Below, in pieces: positions 34,933 through 43,097 of a stretch of 64,000 nucleotides of DNA. The notes below the pieces were generated by a model. The model ran no database searches and was not told the DNA's origin. It saw only the letters and a list, made by a program, of their open reading frames with translations. The stretch covers positions 1 to 64,000 of the forward strand of contig JBCBVV010000016.1 in the NCBI GenBank assembly GCA_039817415.1, read 5' to 3'. The first letter of the stretch is position 1. Every line of letters begins with the position of its first letter. A program made the position numbers and the translations under genes. The DNA is from JALEFZ01 sp039817415. Its GTDB lineage: Bacteria > Bacteroidota > Bacteroidia > J057.

Positions 34933-35997
34933 TTATTCTTGTGAAGTGAAATGGTTCCAACCCTGTGCTTCAATATCGATTGCTTGACCTGACTCAAGGA
35001 TAACCTGCAGCACACCTTCATCTTCTGTAATGTTACCTATGATGGTCACATCAGGCATATCTTTAATTTTCGGAAAATCTGAAATGGGTACCGTAAATAA
35101 AAGTTCGTAATCCTCTCCTCCATTTAAAGCAAAGGCAGTGACGCCAATATTGAATTCTTCTGCAACTTTATTTGTCTGCCAATCTATCGGAAGTTTATGG
35201 GAATAGATGTTACAACCTCTTTTAGATTGTATACAAATATGATGAAGTTCATTTGCCAGCCCATCACTGATGTCAATCATGGTGCTAGGCGCAATGTCTC
35301 TTTTTTCCAATTCCTGGATGATGTCTAACCTTGCTTCAGGTTTCAATTGGCGACCCACAACATAGTCATAATCAGATAAATCTGGTTGAAGTTCCGGATT
35401 CTTCATAAAAACCGCCTTTTCTCTATCCATTACCAAATACCCAGCATAAGCAGCTCCAAGATTTCCAGAGACGCAGATTAGGTCTTTAGGTTGAGCACCT
35501 TTTCGATAGACAACTTCATTTTCATTCGCTTCTCCTACAGCAGTAACTGAAATCATCAAGCCCTGATTAGAACTTGATGTATCACCTCCTAGCAAATCAA
35601 CTTTGTAATGTTCGCAAGCTAACCTAATCCCAGCATAAAATTCTTCGAGAGCTTCAAGAGAAAATCTACTGCTAATCGCAATGCTGATGGTAATCCCTGT
35701 TGGCCTTGCGTTCATAGCCACAATATCGCTGACATTCACCACCACAGATTTATATCCCAAATGGCGTAATGGCGTATAGCTTAAGTCAAAATGAACATTT
35801 TCAATCAGTAAATCTGTGGAGATAACTTGGACTTTATTTTTTCCAGGTTTCCAAACAGCAGCATCGTCGCCAATGGCTTTTATCGTGGATTCTTTTTGTA
35901 ATGAAAATTCTTTTGTCAAATGATCAATGAGTCCAAACTCACCAAGAGATGAGACGGAAGTATAGGCAGATTTGAATTCTTCGTGTAATGGCTTCAT
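34933..35997 (-). CDS. thiL: thiamine-monophosphate kinase
   Basis: ThiL phosphorylates thiamine phosphate to the cofactor thiamine diphosphate. The 354-residue protein has the PurM/AIR-synthase-like fold: FGLIDHLT near 20, a GDDAAV metal/ATP motif near 43, STDLLIENVHFDL, VNVSDIVAMNARPTG, a GGDTSSS motif near 139 and MIDISDGLANELHHI near 241. The N-terminal segment is about 15 residues longer than average. Its start codon marks the left edge of the proposed replication origin, and it points away from it. Confidence 0.95.
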   Translation of the reverse strand: MKPLHEEFKSAYTSVSSLGEFGLIDHLTKEFSLQKESTIKAIGDDAAVWKPGKNKVQVISTDLLIENVHFDLSYTPLRHLGYKSVVVNVSDIVAMNARPTGITISIAISSRFSLEALEEFYAGIRLACEHYKVDLLGGDTSSSNQGLMISVTAVGEANENEVVYRKGAQPKDLICVSGNLGAAYAGYLVMDREKAVFMKNPELQPDLSDYDYVVGRQLKPEARLDIIQELEKRDIAPSTMIDISDGLANELHHICIQSKRGCNIYSHKLPIDWQTNKVAEEFNIGVTAFALNGGEDYELLFTVPISDFPKIKDMPDVTIIGNITEDEGVLQVILESGQAIDIEAQGWNHFTSQE

Positions 35998-36241
35998 GTA
36001 AAACTAACGTGATAGCTTCCAGCATGTCTGACGGAGGTCAAACATGAGTTGTCGATAAAAATCTGATCCAATTTTTTGGAGAAGGATTTCAAACATACGG
36101 ATTAATCTTTCTCCGAAAAACTGGCGCATTTTTGAAATGCGGTTTTGCACACCTTATCTACAGATTTCTCAACAAAATTGTTTCAGTATAGACTCTTGAT
36201 AATCAGTTATATTTTATGAGATATTGAATTAAGTCCCAGTT

Positions 36242-36250
36242 TTATCCACA
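36242..36250 (+). other. DnaA box (exact)
   Basis: TTATCCACA, identical to the strongest (R1-type) DnaA box, in the left part of the proposed origin. Confidence 0.8.
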
Positions 36251-36516
36251 GAGATTCTGATGGGGAAAAATTTACCTCTCTGGTGGAATACTCAACTCCT
36301 TCTGAAATTTGAAATACTTTTCACATCAATCTAGAAATTGGCTATTCAATTTGACAATCTTTTGAAAGGACTTCTTCACAGTTTTTAAATCCTTCTATTT
36401 ATACTCTGTATTTAAAAAAGAAAAAAAGAATAGTATTAGTAATGGTGGCGTGGAAAAGTGGGATAAAATTTCCTCAATTTTCTTGCAGTGAATGTTATCC
36501 CAAGGTTATGTGCTTG

Positions 36517-36525
36517 TTATCCACA
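36517..36525 (+). other. DnaA box (exact) bordering the AT-rich block
   Basis: TTATCCACA, followed immediately by the most AT-rich block of the region. A weaker TTATCCCAA precedes it at 36495. This placement is that expected of the box from which DnaA opens the duplex. Confidence 0.8.
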
Positions 36526-36582
36526 TGATTATAATTCATAATTATTCTATTTTTGAATTAATTATTTGATGTAAGAATTAGT
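36526..36582. other. candidate duplex-unwinding element
   Basis: About 86 percent of these 57 bases are A or T. The block starts directly after an exact DnaA box and contains one copy of the 13-base repeat described separately. Confidence 0.55.
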
Positions 36583-36699
36583 TTGGCTGTTTGTCATTCT
36601 ATCACGCTAATTCTTTGAAAAATAAGGGATCAAACTACTTCTATCTATGAAATATAATTCTTTAGGATTAATCAAGACCATAAAAGTGATGTAAGAATT
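36567..36699 (+). repeat. 13-bp direct repeat pair inside oriC
   Basis: TGATGTAAGAATT occurs at 36567-36579 and again at 36687-36699, 120 bases apart, each in AT-rich sequence. It may be an iteron-like or unwinding-associated 13-mer. Confidence 0.5.
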
Positions 36700-36859
36700 T
36701 TAATAATTATTGAAGATATTCACACATAAGTGGAAAAGGTGGAAAGCTGAAAAAAAATCTTGATCCTCGGTGGATAAAGCTGTGATTATTTTCTGAAGTT
36801 TTCCTCTTGCATATTGATAAGTTCTCTTTATCCACCAAAATTAAAGAAATCAACATAGG

Positions 36860-36868
36860 TGTGAATAA
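36860..36868 (-). other. DnaA box (TTATTCACA)
   Basis: The minus strand reads TTATTCACA, matching the TTATNCACA consensus. Together with 36906 and 36916 it forms a cluster of three same-direction boxes within 65 bases. Confidence 0.7.
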
Positions 36869-36905
36869 TGGAATTCACCAAGATTTCTTTTCGTACACAA
36901 AATCC

Positions 36906-36914
36906 TGTGAATAA
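36906..36914 (-). other. DnaA box (TTATTCACA) with adjoining TTTTCCACA
   Basis: The minus strand reads TTATTCACA here and TTTTCCACA one base further on (36916-36924), so two boxes are nearly contiguous. Confidence 0.7.
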
Positions 36915-37244
36915 GTGTGGAAAAACCAGGACTGGGAATCAGTGTGTTAACTCATTATTAACAAGGATGGGGATAACTCTATACCCTCCTATTCTCTCCA
37001 TTCAGGCTTTTTATATATGCATAGTGCTTCAGAAAGCTATGTTTTAGCCAATTCTCAGGCCCTTTTATCGTTGAAAATGGGTCACGACAATTAAATATCT
37101 GACCATTGAGGATTATCTTAATGTAAATAGCAGATTCTCAGAGGGTAAATGGGCTCCTTTTATAGATGGAATCTAGAAAAATGAGGATGGATTATCTCGA
37201 ACCCGAATAGAATCCACTTGAAACTTGTTGATAATCAGTAAAAT

Positions 37245-37282
37245 AAGAAAAATAAAACGGCCGAGCTTACATTTCTCGGCCG
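37245..37282 (-). terminator. terminator of the lysine-ketoglutarate reductase gene
   Basis: CGGCCGAG (37258-37265) and CTCGGCCG (37275-37282) form a GC-rich 8-bp stem with a 9-base loop. On the minus strand it is followed by a long T-rich tail. It keeps transcription of the gene at 37339-38691 out of the origin. Confidence 0.88.
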
Positions 37283-37338
37283 GAAAAACAGTGGATATTT
37301 CTGAAATTTAACTTCAGAATCATATAAGTATCTGAAAA

Positions 37339-38691
37339 TTAGTCATTTAGGAACTCTTGCATATAAGAATACTTATCAGTTAGCTCACCACGCCATAAAA
37401 TGGTAGCCTCTCTTATTTCTCTAGGTAATCCAGCTTGATCTATTGTTTCTGCTTCATAGTTGGCAAGTAGGATAGCTGGTAAGAAAGGAAATAACTCATT
37501 GGCAAATTGCTTGCTTGCATCTGCAGGAAATTCACATGGTAAATTTGTTACTGCCATTACTGCAATTCCGTCACCGTCAAATCCAGCTTGTTCAATTCTC
37601 TTAATCGGATCATAAATAAATACAGGATCGTCGATCCAAGTTTCTTTTGAAAATTGGATCGATCCTTCAGGATCACAAGTAATGTCTCCAACTACCTTTA
37701 ATGTCTGATCATTTCTATACCAATCTGCGGCTTGGTCTCTGCTTAACATTCTCGGATATTTTGGGGACCAGAGAATGCAATTCATGAGAATTGAGATATA
37801 AGGGAAATAAGCTTTAAGGGCAGACTTGAAGTGGTGAGGTTCTTCGAAGTATAATTGAATAATTTCCTTTTTGCTCAAGTCTTTGTCTATATAAGGAGAA
37901 GACGAGCGAAGCTTAAACATCTTTGGAATATCCAGTACCAGTTTGTATACATTCCTGCGATCCCCTTCCTCAAAGATATGTTCTAGTTCTTCCAGCTCAA
38001 TTTTTTTCACGGGAAGTATATCATAGATTTCTTGAGCACCCGTAGATGTTTTTCCATTTCCAAGGAAACAAACAATTAGGGGAGGTAAATCAGGTGAGGT
38101 TCCTTTTTCCCTTATTTCCATTCCTAATTCATGAATTAGGCTCTTGATTTCGTCCAGGTTTCCTTTTTCAATGGATTGCGGAATTTTTGAAAAAAGATTG
38201 GCTTTTCCTTGAGTAGACATTCTTTTGCCGTATGTCCATAAACTGTCTATCATTCCAGCATATCCAGCGAAGTATGTAAAGGCCGTCAGTACCCTTCCTC
38301 CCTTTTGATGATTGATTAATTCATAATCGATAAGGGTCGCTTTCTTCTGAACAAGATTTTTAAGAAGAGGCCGGTTTTTAATTTGACCTTTGTGGGTATG
38401 AGAGAAAAAAAGATAGGTCTTATGGGGCAAAATATACCGTTGTTCGATTTCCTTAAGGCCAAAAATAATTTGTGCCTCTGATAGGTCTTCTGTAATAGAG
38501 GCATGCGCATCTGCATATTGTTGATCCGTGAATGCTCTTTTTACTTCCTGTGTTTCTGGATGGGTCCCACTTTGAATATGAAAGGAGAATCCCTTTTCAC
38601 TTAAATCTTTGACTATTTCTGGAACAATTGCGACTCTTTGTTCACCTTTTTTACTCAGATCTTCTCTGCGAATTCCGATAATATTTTGCAT
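37339..38691 (-). CDS. lysine-ketoglutarate reductase (saccharopine-forming domain, AASS-N type)
   Basis: The 450-residue product matches the N-terminal half of the plant/animal bifunctional enzyme LKR/SDH, which joins lysine and 2-oxoglutarate to form saccharopine with NADPH. It opens with an AlaDh/PNT-type IGIRREDLSKKGEQRVAIVP segment, has HTHKGQ and FTYFAGYAGM blocks and ends with a NLPCEFPADAS segment and a final LTDKYSYMQEF typical of the LKR domain. The saccharopine dehydrogenase half is missing and is not encoded nearby, so it may sit elsewhere. It is 17 bases downstream of a DUF481 gene and ends in its own terminator beside oriC. Confidence 0.8.
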   Translation of the reverse strand: MQNIIGIRREDLSKKGEQRVAIVPEIVKDLSEKGFSFHIQSGTHPETQEVKRAFTDQQYADAHASITEDLSEAQIIFGLKEIEQRYILPHKTYLFFSHTHKGQIKNRPLLKNLVQKKATLIDYELINHQKGGRVLTAFTYFAGYAGMIDSLWTYGKRMSTQGKANLFSKIPQSIEKGNLDEIKSLIHELGMEIREKGTSPDLPPLIVCFLGNGKTSTGAQEIYDILPVKKIELEELEHIFEEGDRRNVYKLVLDIPKMFKLRSSSPYIDKDLSKKEIIQLYFEEPHHFKSALKAYFPYISILMNCILWSPKYPRMLSRDQAADWYRNDQTLKVVGDITCDPEGSIQFSKETWIDDPVFIYDPIKRIEQAGFDGDGIAVMAVTNLPCEFPADASKQFANELFPFLPAILLANYEAETIDQAGLPREIREATILWRGELTDKYSYMQEFLND

Positions 38692-38708
38692 GCCGAATGA
38701 TAAAAATT

Positions 38709-39512
38709 TTACAGCGAAAAGCCCAAACCTGTGGTTAGTCGATACATAATATTTGGTACTGCAGGATCAGGCGGTCTGCTGTCATATATAAACTGAAAGA
38801 ATGTTTTGAAGGAAAGGTTTGTTGTGAGATTTACATTCAGAATAGTTTCTGAGTTAATTCTGAAATCTGAAAAATTATGGATGATTGGTTGGTAGTATGT
38901 TACGTGATCTATTGAAAAATAATTGGTAAATGCATAAGAGGTAGAAAGGTAGCCACTAAAGCGGACATCTCTATTGATGGTATCAATTTTTGAAGGAGCT
39001 GGATCAGTGGATTTTTTAAATTCCTCTTCATATTCGAACATTACTATTCCTCCTAAGAATAGAGAGGAAGTATCAGAATCAAGGAGTCTAAATCTAGTAC
39101 CTAATCCATTCAATAATCTATTTCGGATGAGTTGAATTTCATTAAACTGGATTTGGGAAAACACCTCTGCAGTTAGGGAGGAACTTAGTTCATAATTATA
39201 CCTAAGATGGGCAAATCTATTGTTGACAAAATTTTGAGGAAGGGCACCTTCGCTTCTGCCTACAAATCTAGTTTGGCTTCCTCCTGCAAATCCTAACAGT
39301 CGGTGCTTATTTTTTTCCCATTCTGATTGAAATCTAAGCGAATAATTTCCTGACTGACCTGCTTGATTTGAGGTGAGTCCTAAGGCAAAATCTCCGTCTA
39401 TATAATAGGTTTTCTTTTCTGCGTTTAATCTTAGTTTTTCTGTGTTGACAATTTGTGCGTGTGCCAGGGTAAAAAGAAGCAGGAGAAAAATGGGGAAAGG
39501 GCGGTGATTCAT
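38709..39512 (-). CDS. DUF481 family outer-membrane beta-barrel protein
   Basis: The 267-residue product begins with a short signal peptide ending HAQ, followed by alternating hydrophobic strands rich in Tyr, Phe and Asn that end in FSL, typical of outer-membrane barrels. The pattern YYIDGDFALGL, KHRLLGFAGG and later NNRFAHLRYNYEL fits the DUF481 (YdiY-like) family. These proteins have no proven role; some are induced by salt or acid stress. The gene runs into the lysine-ketoglutarate reductase gene with a 17-base gap. Confidence 0.75.
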   Translation of the reverse strand: MNHRPFPIFLLLLFTLAHAQIVNTEKLRLNAEKKTYYIDGDFALGLTSNQAGQSGNYSLRFQSEWEKNKHRLLGFAGGSQTRFVGRSEGALPQNFVNNRFAHLRYNYELSSSLTAEVFSQIQFNEIQLIRNRLLNGLGTRFRLLDSDTSSLFLGGIVMFEYEEEFKKSTDPAPSKIDTINRDVRFSGYLSTSYAFTNYFSIDHVTYYQPIIHNFSDFRINSETILNVNLTTNLSFKTFFQFIYDSRPPDPAVPNIMYRLTTGLGFSL

Positions 39513-39629
39513 AAGGCTTTATGGATCGAAAAATTAAATTCAGATAATTTCATGAATGCTTGATAACAAAGACTTATTTTGCATAAAACATCCGAGCATA
39601 AAAATTCAACTTTAATATTAAATCAACCC

Positions 39630-40016
39630 ATGGATCGTGTTAAACGTATTTTTCGCAGAGTCCTGATTTTTGGAGGTATTTTCGTGTTTTTGTTCATCGC
39701 AGGTTATATCACCTTTGCGAGATTCGCTACCTTTAGTGATGGGAATAGAACCGGAAAGATTTCAAAATTCAGCTATAAAGGAGTGATCCTGAAAACTTGG
39801 GAAGGAACCTTGAATGTAGGAGGCCATGAAGGTGGAACTTCTTCAAATGAGTGGGCATTTTCTGTTTATCCTGGAAGTGAGGAGGTCGCCCAAAAAATCA
39901 AAGAAGCTATGGACAATGGAAATACAGTAAACCTTCATTACCAGGAGAGGTTTATTGAACTCTCAATTTGGGGAGATACCAAATACTTTGTCGATGCCAT
40001 TAAAATAGTTGAATAA
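39630..40016 (+). CDS. small single-pass membrane protein conserved in Bacteroidota
   Basis: This 128-residue protein starts with a basic stretch, MDRVKRIFRRV, then one hydrophobic segment (about 12-33) and an external domain containing GNRTGKISKFSYKGVILKTWEG, GTSSNEWAFSV and a C-terminal YFVDAIKIV. Relatives in Bacteroidota databases are often labelled 6-phosphogluconate dehydrogenase, which the sequence does not support: there is no Rossmann fold. The ATG at 39630 is used; the frame could extend to a TTG at 39579. The function is unknown. Confidence 0.68.
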   Translation: MDRVKRIFRRVLIFGGIFVFLFIAGYITFARFATFSDGNRTGKISKFSYKGVILKTWEGTLNVGGHEGGTSSNEWAFSVYPGSEEVAQKIKEAMDNGNTVNLHYQERFIELSIWGDTKYFVDAIKIVE

Positions 40017-40036
40017 GGTCTGATTTATTTCTAATC

Positions 40037-40102
40037 AAAAGATCCTTTCTTCTCCTGTAAATCCTAATAATGGATTAAGCTTTGGAGAGGAAAGGATCTT
40101 TT
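40037..40102. terminator. long bidirectional terminator hairpin
   Basis: The arms 40037-40055 and 40084-40102 pair over 19 positions with one G-T pair, and the 28-base loop contains a second hairpin (AATCC, 40060-40064, with GGATT, 40072-40076). T-rich ends face both convergent genes. Confidence 0.88.
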
Positions 40103-40129
40103 TTATTCCTTTATATAATGACTAGCGTT

Positions 40130-40759
40130 TTAGTTGAATAATTTTTTAAGGGTTTCTGTATCAATTTCGCCTGACGGGAAAATACCAGATTCTGTTTGGA
40201 ACTTGATGAGAGCATCTAAAGTCTCTGTTTTAAAAAATCCATCCAAGGGCATTTCATATCCTCTTTCTACCAATTTCTTTTGCACATCAAAAATCAAGGC
40301 ATTCCTATCTCCTTCCTTGGCAATGGTCTTATTCAACATAGAGTTCTGTATACTAGCTGGCACTAGTTCCCCATTTTCTTCAATTGATTTTATGTTTTCA
40401 TTTGAGAACCCTCTGGCTTTCAGTTGGGCTGAAAGCGTTAACTTTTGCTTTGCCAGTTGTGCCTGAGTCAGATACTGGTTATATGTTTTGATGTAGGTCT
40501 CATGTTTTGGAGAATGGGGCTGTTCTGACTTTACATCCACTCTAAATTCTTTCCAGCAATATCTTGCATAGGTCGCTGCATTTTGAAGATTTTCATAGTA
40601 GGAAAGAAGTAAATCCTGATCATGATAGTTGGGATCTATTTCTGCGCTTATGGCTTCGGTGTATTCTGATGGAGGATTGAACTTCCTCCAGTTTTGAAAT
40701 TGGAAGAAAGCAATTAGAGGTAGGCATATGATGATGACCAGATAAAACAGGTTTTTCAT
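40130..40759 (-). CDS. membrane-anchored peptidoglycan-binding-domain protein
   Basis: A 209-residue protein with an N-terminal hydrophobic anchor (residues about 3-20), a helical middle and a C-terminal PG_binding_1-type three-helix module of about 60 residues. The module reads VQKKLVERGYEMPLDGFF, then TLDALIKFQTESG. Such modules bind peptidoglycan, which places it at the cell wall. No catalytic domain is visible. It lies alone between a shared terminator and the divergent symporter gene. Confidence 0.75.
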   Translation of the reverse strand: MKNLFYLVIIICLPLIAFFQFQNWRKFNPPSEYTEAISAEIDPNYHDQDLLLSYYENLQNAATYARYCWKEFRVDVKSEQPHSPKHETYIKTYNQYLTQAQLAKQKLTLSAQLKARGFSNENIKSIEENGELVPASIQNSMLNKTIAKEGDRNALIFDVQKKLVERGYEMPLDGFFKTETLDALIKFQTESGIFPSGEIDTETLKKLFN

Positions 40760-40908
40760 GCTTTGGGATTGAGATATTTCAACATTTAAGATATAAAATC
40801 AACAAAGAAATTCCAGAGTTCCTGAAGGTGTATGACTGGAATTTACTGTGATTTCCTTATATATTTATGCGAATGTACTCATATATATCAACCTATTAAG
40901 TCCATCTA

Positions 40909-42999
40909 ATGATGAATAAACGACTCCTGGTTTTGTTAATGTCGTTGGCGTGTTTGATGCCGGCGTTTGCACAAGACCCAGAACCCACAAGTGTTGATTC
41001 TGCCAAGGAAGTTCCAGTGGCCCCGGTGCCCGTAACAAAAAATGTGGAACTAGATATTTCCAGATTCGGAATCGACCAGATTATTGACAATGGCTTTGGT
41101 GTTTTTGGAAACCCCATTACAAACACTGTTTTTTATGCACCAGCTTTTGGTGAGGATGTCCTCATGAAAGAAGTTGGGAAAGACAGATCTGACCAGTCAT
41201 TTTTCGATAATCCTCCTTTTACTCTTTCTTACGAAAAGGGTGAATCACCATCTTTTGGAACCGTTTTCGAAGTTTACGAAGATGCTTCAGGCCAGATGTT
41301 TGTCAAATATCCTTCTGAAGAAGATGTGACTTTTGGTTCCACCATTAATGTGGATGGATTCGATGTTCAGGTTAATAAGGTTGGGTACAATACCGAAAAG
41401 GATCAATTGATTTTATCACTGGTTTCAGCTGGTGGAAATGAAATTCTAGAGAAACTTCAACTTTCAAATACTGCTATTCAGGAAGGAACGAGTGGGGATG
41501 AGATAAAGTCCATCAATGTTGCTTATGAGAAAGTTGTTCCAGTTGATGCCAATGGAAAGGTAAAAGCTGGTGGCTTTGATTTTGAATTGAAAAAGAGTGA
41601 ATCGTCAAACTATTCCTTTGCTGAAGGCAAAACATATTCCTTCCAGGTTAGTCAAATCACCTTTCTCCCTATTGTAATTATAATCCTATTATTGGGTGCA
41701 ACCTTCTTCACCTTTTACTTCGGATTTGTCAACATTAGAAAATTTGGCCTTGCTGTGAACGTGGTTAGAGGAAAATATTCTGACCCGAATGAAGCAGGTG
41801 AGGTTTCTCACTTCCAAGCATTGACTGCAGCACTTTCTGGAACAGTAGGTTTGGGAAATATCGCAGGGGTTGCCATTGCAATTTCAATCGGTGGAGCAGG
41901 TGCAACATTCTGGATGATCATTGCAGGTTTGCTGGGTATGTCCTCCAAATTTGCAGAATGTACACTTGGTGTAAAATATCGTCAGATTGATGCCGATGGT
42001 GAAGTTTCGGGTGGACCAATGTATTATTTGAGCCAGGGATTGAAGGAAAAAGGTCTTGGCGGCTTGGGAAGAATTTTTGCCATTTTCTTCGCGGTCATGT
42101 GTATCGGAGGATCCTTTGGTGGTGGAAATATGTTCCAGGTAAATCAGGCTTATAAGCAATTTGTTAATGTAAGTCATTTGGATGTTTCTGGGTGGATTTT
42201 TGGAATTGTAATGGCTGCCTTAGTTGCTGTGGTAATTATTGGTGGGATTAAGAGTATCGCTAGTGTAACAGATAAGATTGTACCGTTTATGGTAGGAATT
42301 TATGTTGCAGCTGCTCTTATCATTATCGGATTAAATCTCGGAGAAGTACCTCGTGCATTTAGCGAGATTTTTGCAGGTGCATTTGCTCCTACAGCTGTTG
42401 CTGGTGGTTTTATTGGTGTTTTGATCCAAGGATTTAGAAGAGCAGCCTTCTCCAATGAGGCTGGGGTAGGTTCTGCTTCCATTGCACACTCTGCAGTAAA
42501 AACGAATAATCCAGCGAGTGAAGGAATTGTAGCATTACTTGAGCCCTTCATTGATACAGTAGTTGTATGTACGATGACTGCCTTGGTGATTGTGATTACT
42601 GACAACCATTTAGATCCAAATGCTTCCGACGGAGTAGTTTTGACTTCAAGAGCTTTTGCTTCTCAGATTCCTTTTGCTGACTATATTTTGGCCATTGCGG
42701 TAATTCTATTTGCCTTCTCTACTATGATTACTTGGTCATATTATGGATTGAAAGCCTGGACTTATTTATTTGGCGATAGTAATGTAGCTGATATTACCTA
42801 CAAAGTGCTATTCTGTACATTCGTCGTAATTGGTTCTGCTGCTACATTGGGAAGTGTAACTGGATTCTCTGATGCGATGATCTTTGCGATGTCCGTTCCA
42901 AATATTATAGGTGTTGTCATTCTTTCTCCTGTGGTGAAAGAAGAGCTTCAAAAGTATATTGGAAAGATCAAAAGTGGAGAGATTGTAAGAGTAAAATAA
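40909..42999 (+). CDS. amino acid:cation symporter (AGCS family) with exported N-terminal domain
   Basis: The C-terminal 450 residues are an alanine/glycine:sodium symporter. Landmarks are TAALSGTVGLGNIAGVAIAI and GGAGATFWMIIAGLLGMSSK near 305-345, SGGPMYYL near 365 and SNEAGVGSASIAHSA near 519-533. About ten hydrophobic segments follow the first at about 248-272. The N-terminus is unusual: a signal peptide (residues 1-22, ending AFAQ) and about 220 residues of beta-rich, acidic, apparently soluble sequence come before the first transporter helix. AGCS proteins are normally about 450-550 residues, so this is an extended form, placing the extra domain in the periplasm. It may capture substrate or sense it; this is inference. 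Confidence 0.9.
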   Translation: MMNKRLLVLLMSLACLMPAFAQDPEPTSVDSAKEVPVAPVPVTKNVELDISRFGIDQIIDNGFGVFGNPITNTVFYAPAFGEDVLMKEVGKDRSDQSFFDNPPFTLSYEKGESPSFGTVFEVYEDASGQMFVKYPSEEDVTFGSTINVDGFDVQVNKVGYNTEKDQLILSLVSAGGNEILEKLQLSNTAIQEGTSGDEIKSINVAYEKVVPVDANGKVKAGGFDFELKKSESSNYSFAEGKTYSFQVSQITFLPIVIIILLLGATFFTFYFGFVNIRKFGLAVNVVRGKYSDPNEAGEVSHFQALTAALSGTVGLGNIAGVAIAISIGGAGATFWMIIAGLLGMSSKFAECTLGVKYRQIDADGEVSGGPMYYLSQGLKEKGLGGLGRIFAIFFAVMCIGGSFGGGNMFQVNQAYKQFVNVSHLDVSGWIFGIVMAALVAVVIIGGIKSIASVTDKIVPFMVGIYVAAALIIIGLNLGEVPRAFSEIFAGAFAPTAVAGGFIGVLIQGFRRAAFSNEAGVGSASIAHSAVKTNNPASEGIVALLEPFIDTVVVCTMTALVIVITDNHLDPNASDGVVLTSRAFASQIPFADYILAIAVILFAFSTMITWSYYGLKAWTYLFGDSNVADITYKVLFCTFVVIGSAATLGSVTGFSDAMIFAMSVPNIIGVVILSPVVKEELQKYIGKIKSGEIVRVK

Positions 43000-43036
43000 T
43001 TGGCTTAGAGTTTTTGACTCTAATCACATGAATAAA

Positions 43037-43071
43037 TTAAAGAGGGCGAATCTTAGATTCGCCCTCTTTAA
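43037..43071. terminator. bidirectional terminator between the symporter and TonB receptor genes
   Basis: A perfect 16-bp stem (43037-43052 with 43056-43071) closes on a 3-base loop; the GC-rich core GAGGGCGAATC is flanked by A/T runs on both strands. A smaller hairpin (TTAGAGT at 43005 with ACTCTAA at 43017) precedes it. Confidence 0.93.
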
Positions 43072-43097
43072 TTATTAGCTCCAAAGATTATTAAGCC

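Larger units (their letters stand above)
35998..37244. other. proposed chromosomal replication origin (oriC)
   Basis: No gene fits this AT-rich stretch. It contains two exact TTATCCACA DnaA boxes (36242, 36517), two exact TTATTCACA boxes on the minus strand (36860, 36906) and boxes with one mismatch at 36154, 36716, 36769 (minus), 36828, 36916 (minus, TTTTCCACA), 36968 (minus) and 37226 (minus). The boxes on either side of an AT-rich block (36526-36582) and a duplicated 13-mer give the layout of a bacterial oriC. Flanking genes on the left run away from it, parS lies within 7 kb, and G/C balance changes sign here. dnaA is not adjacent, as is common in Bacteroidota. Confidence 0.85.

Noticed and set aside
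39579..39629. N-terminal extension of the small membrane protein starting at a TTG
   Set aside because: The extension is polar, lacks conserved character and would put 17 residues before a normal basic/hydrophobic start at the ATG 39630.
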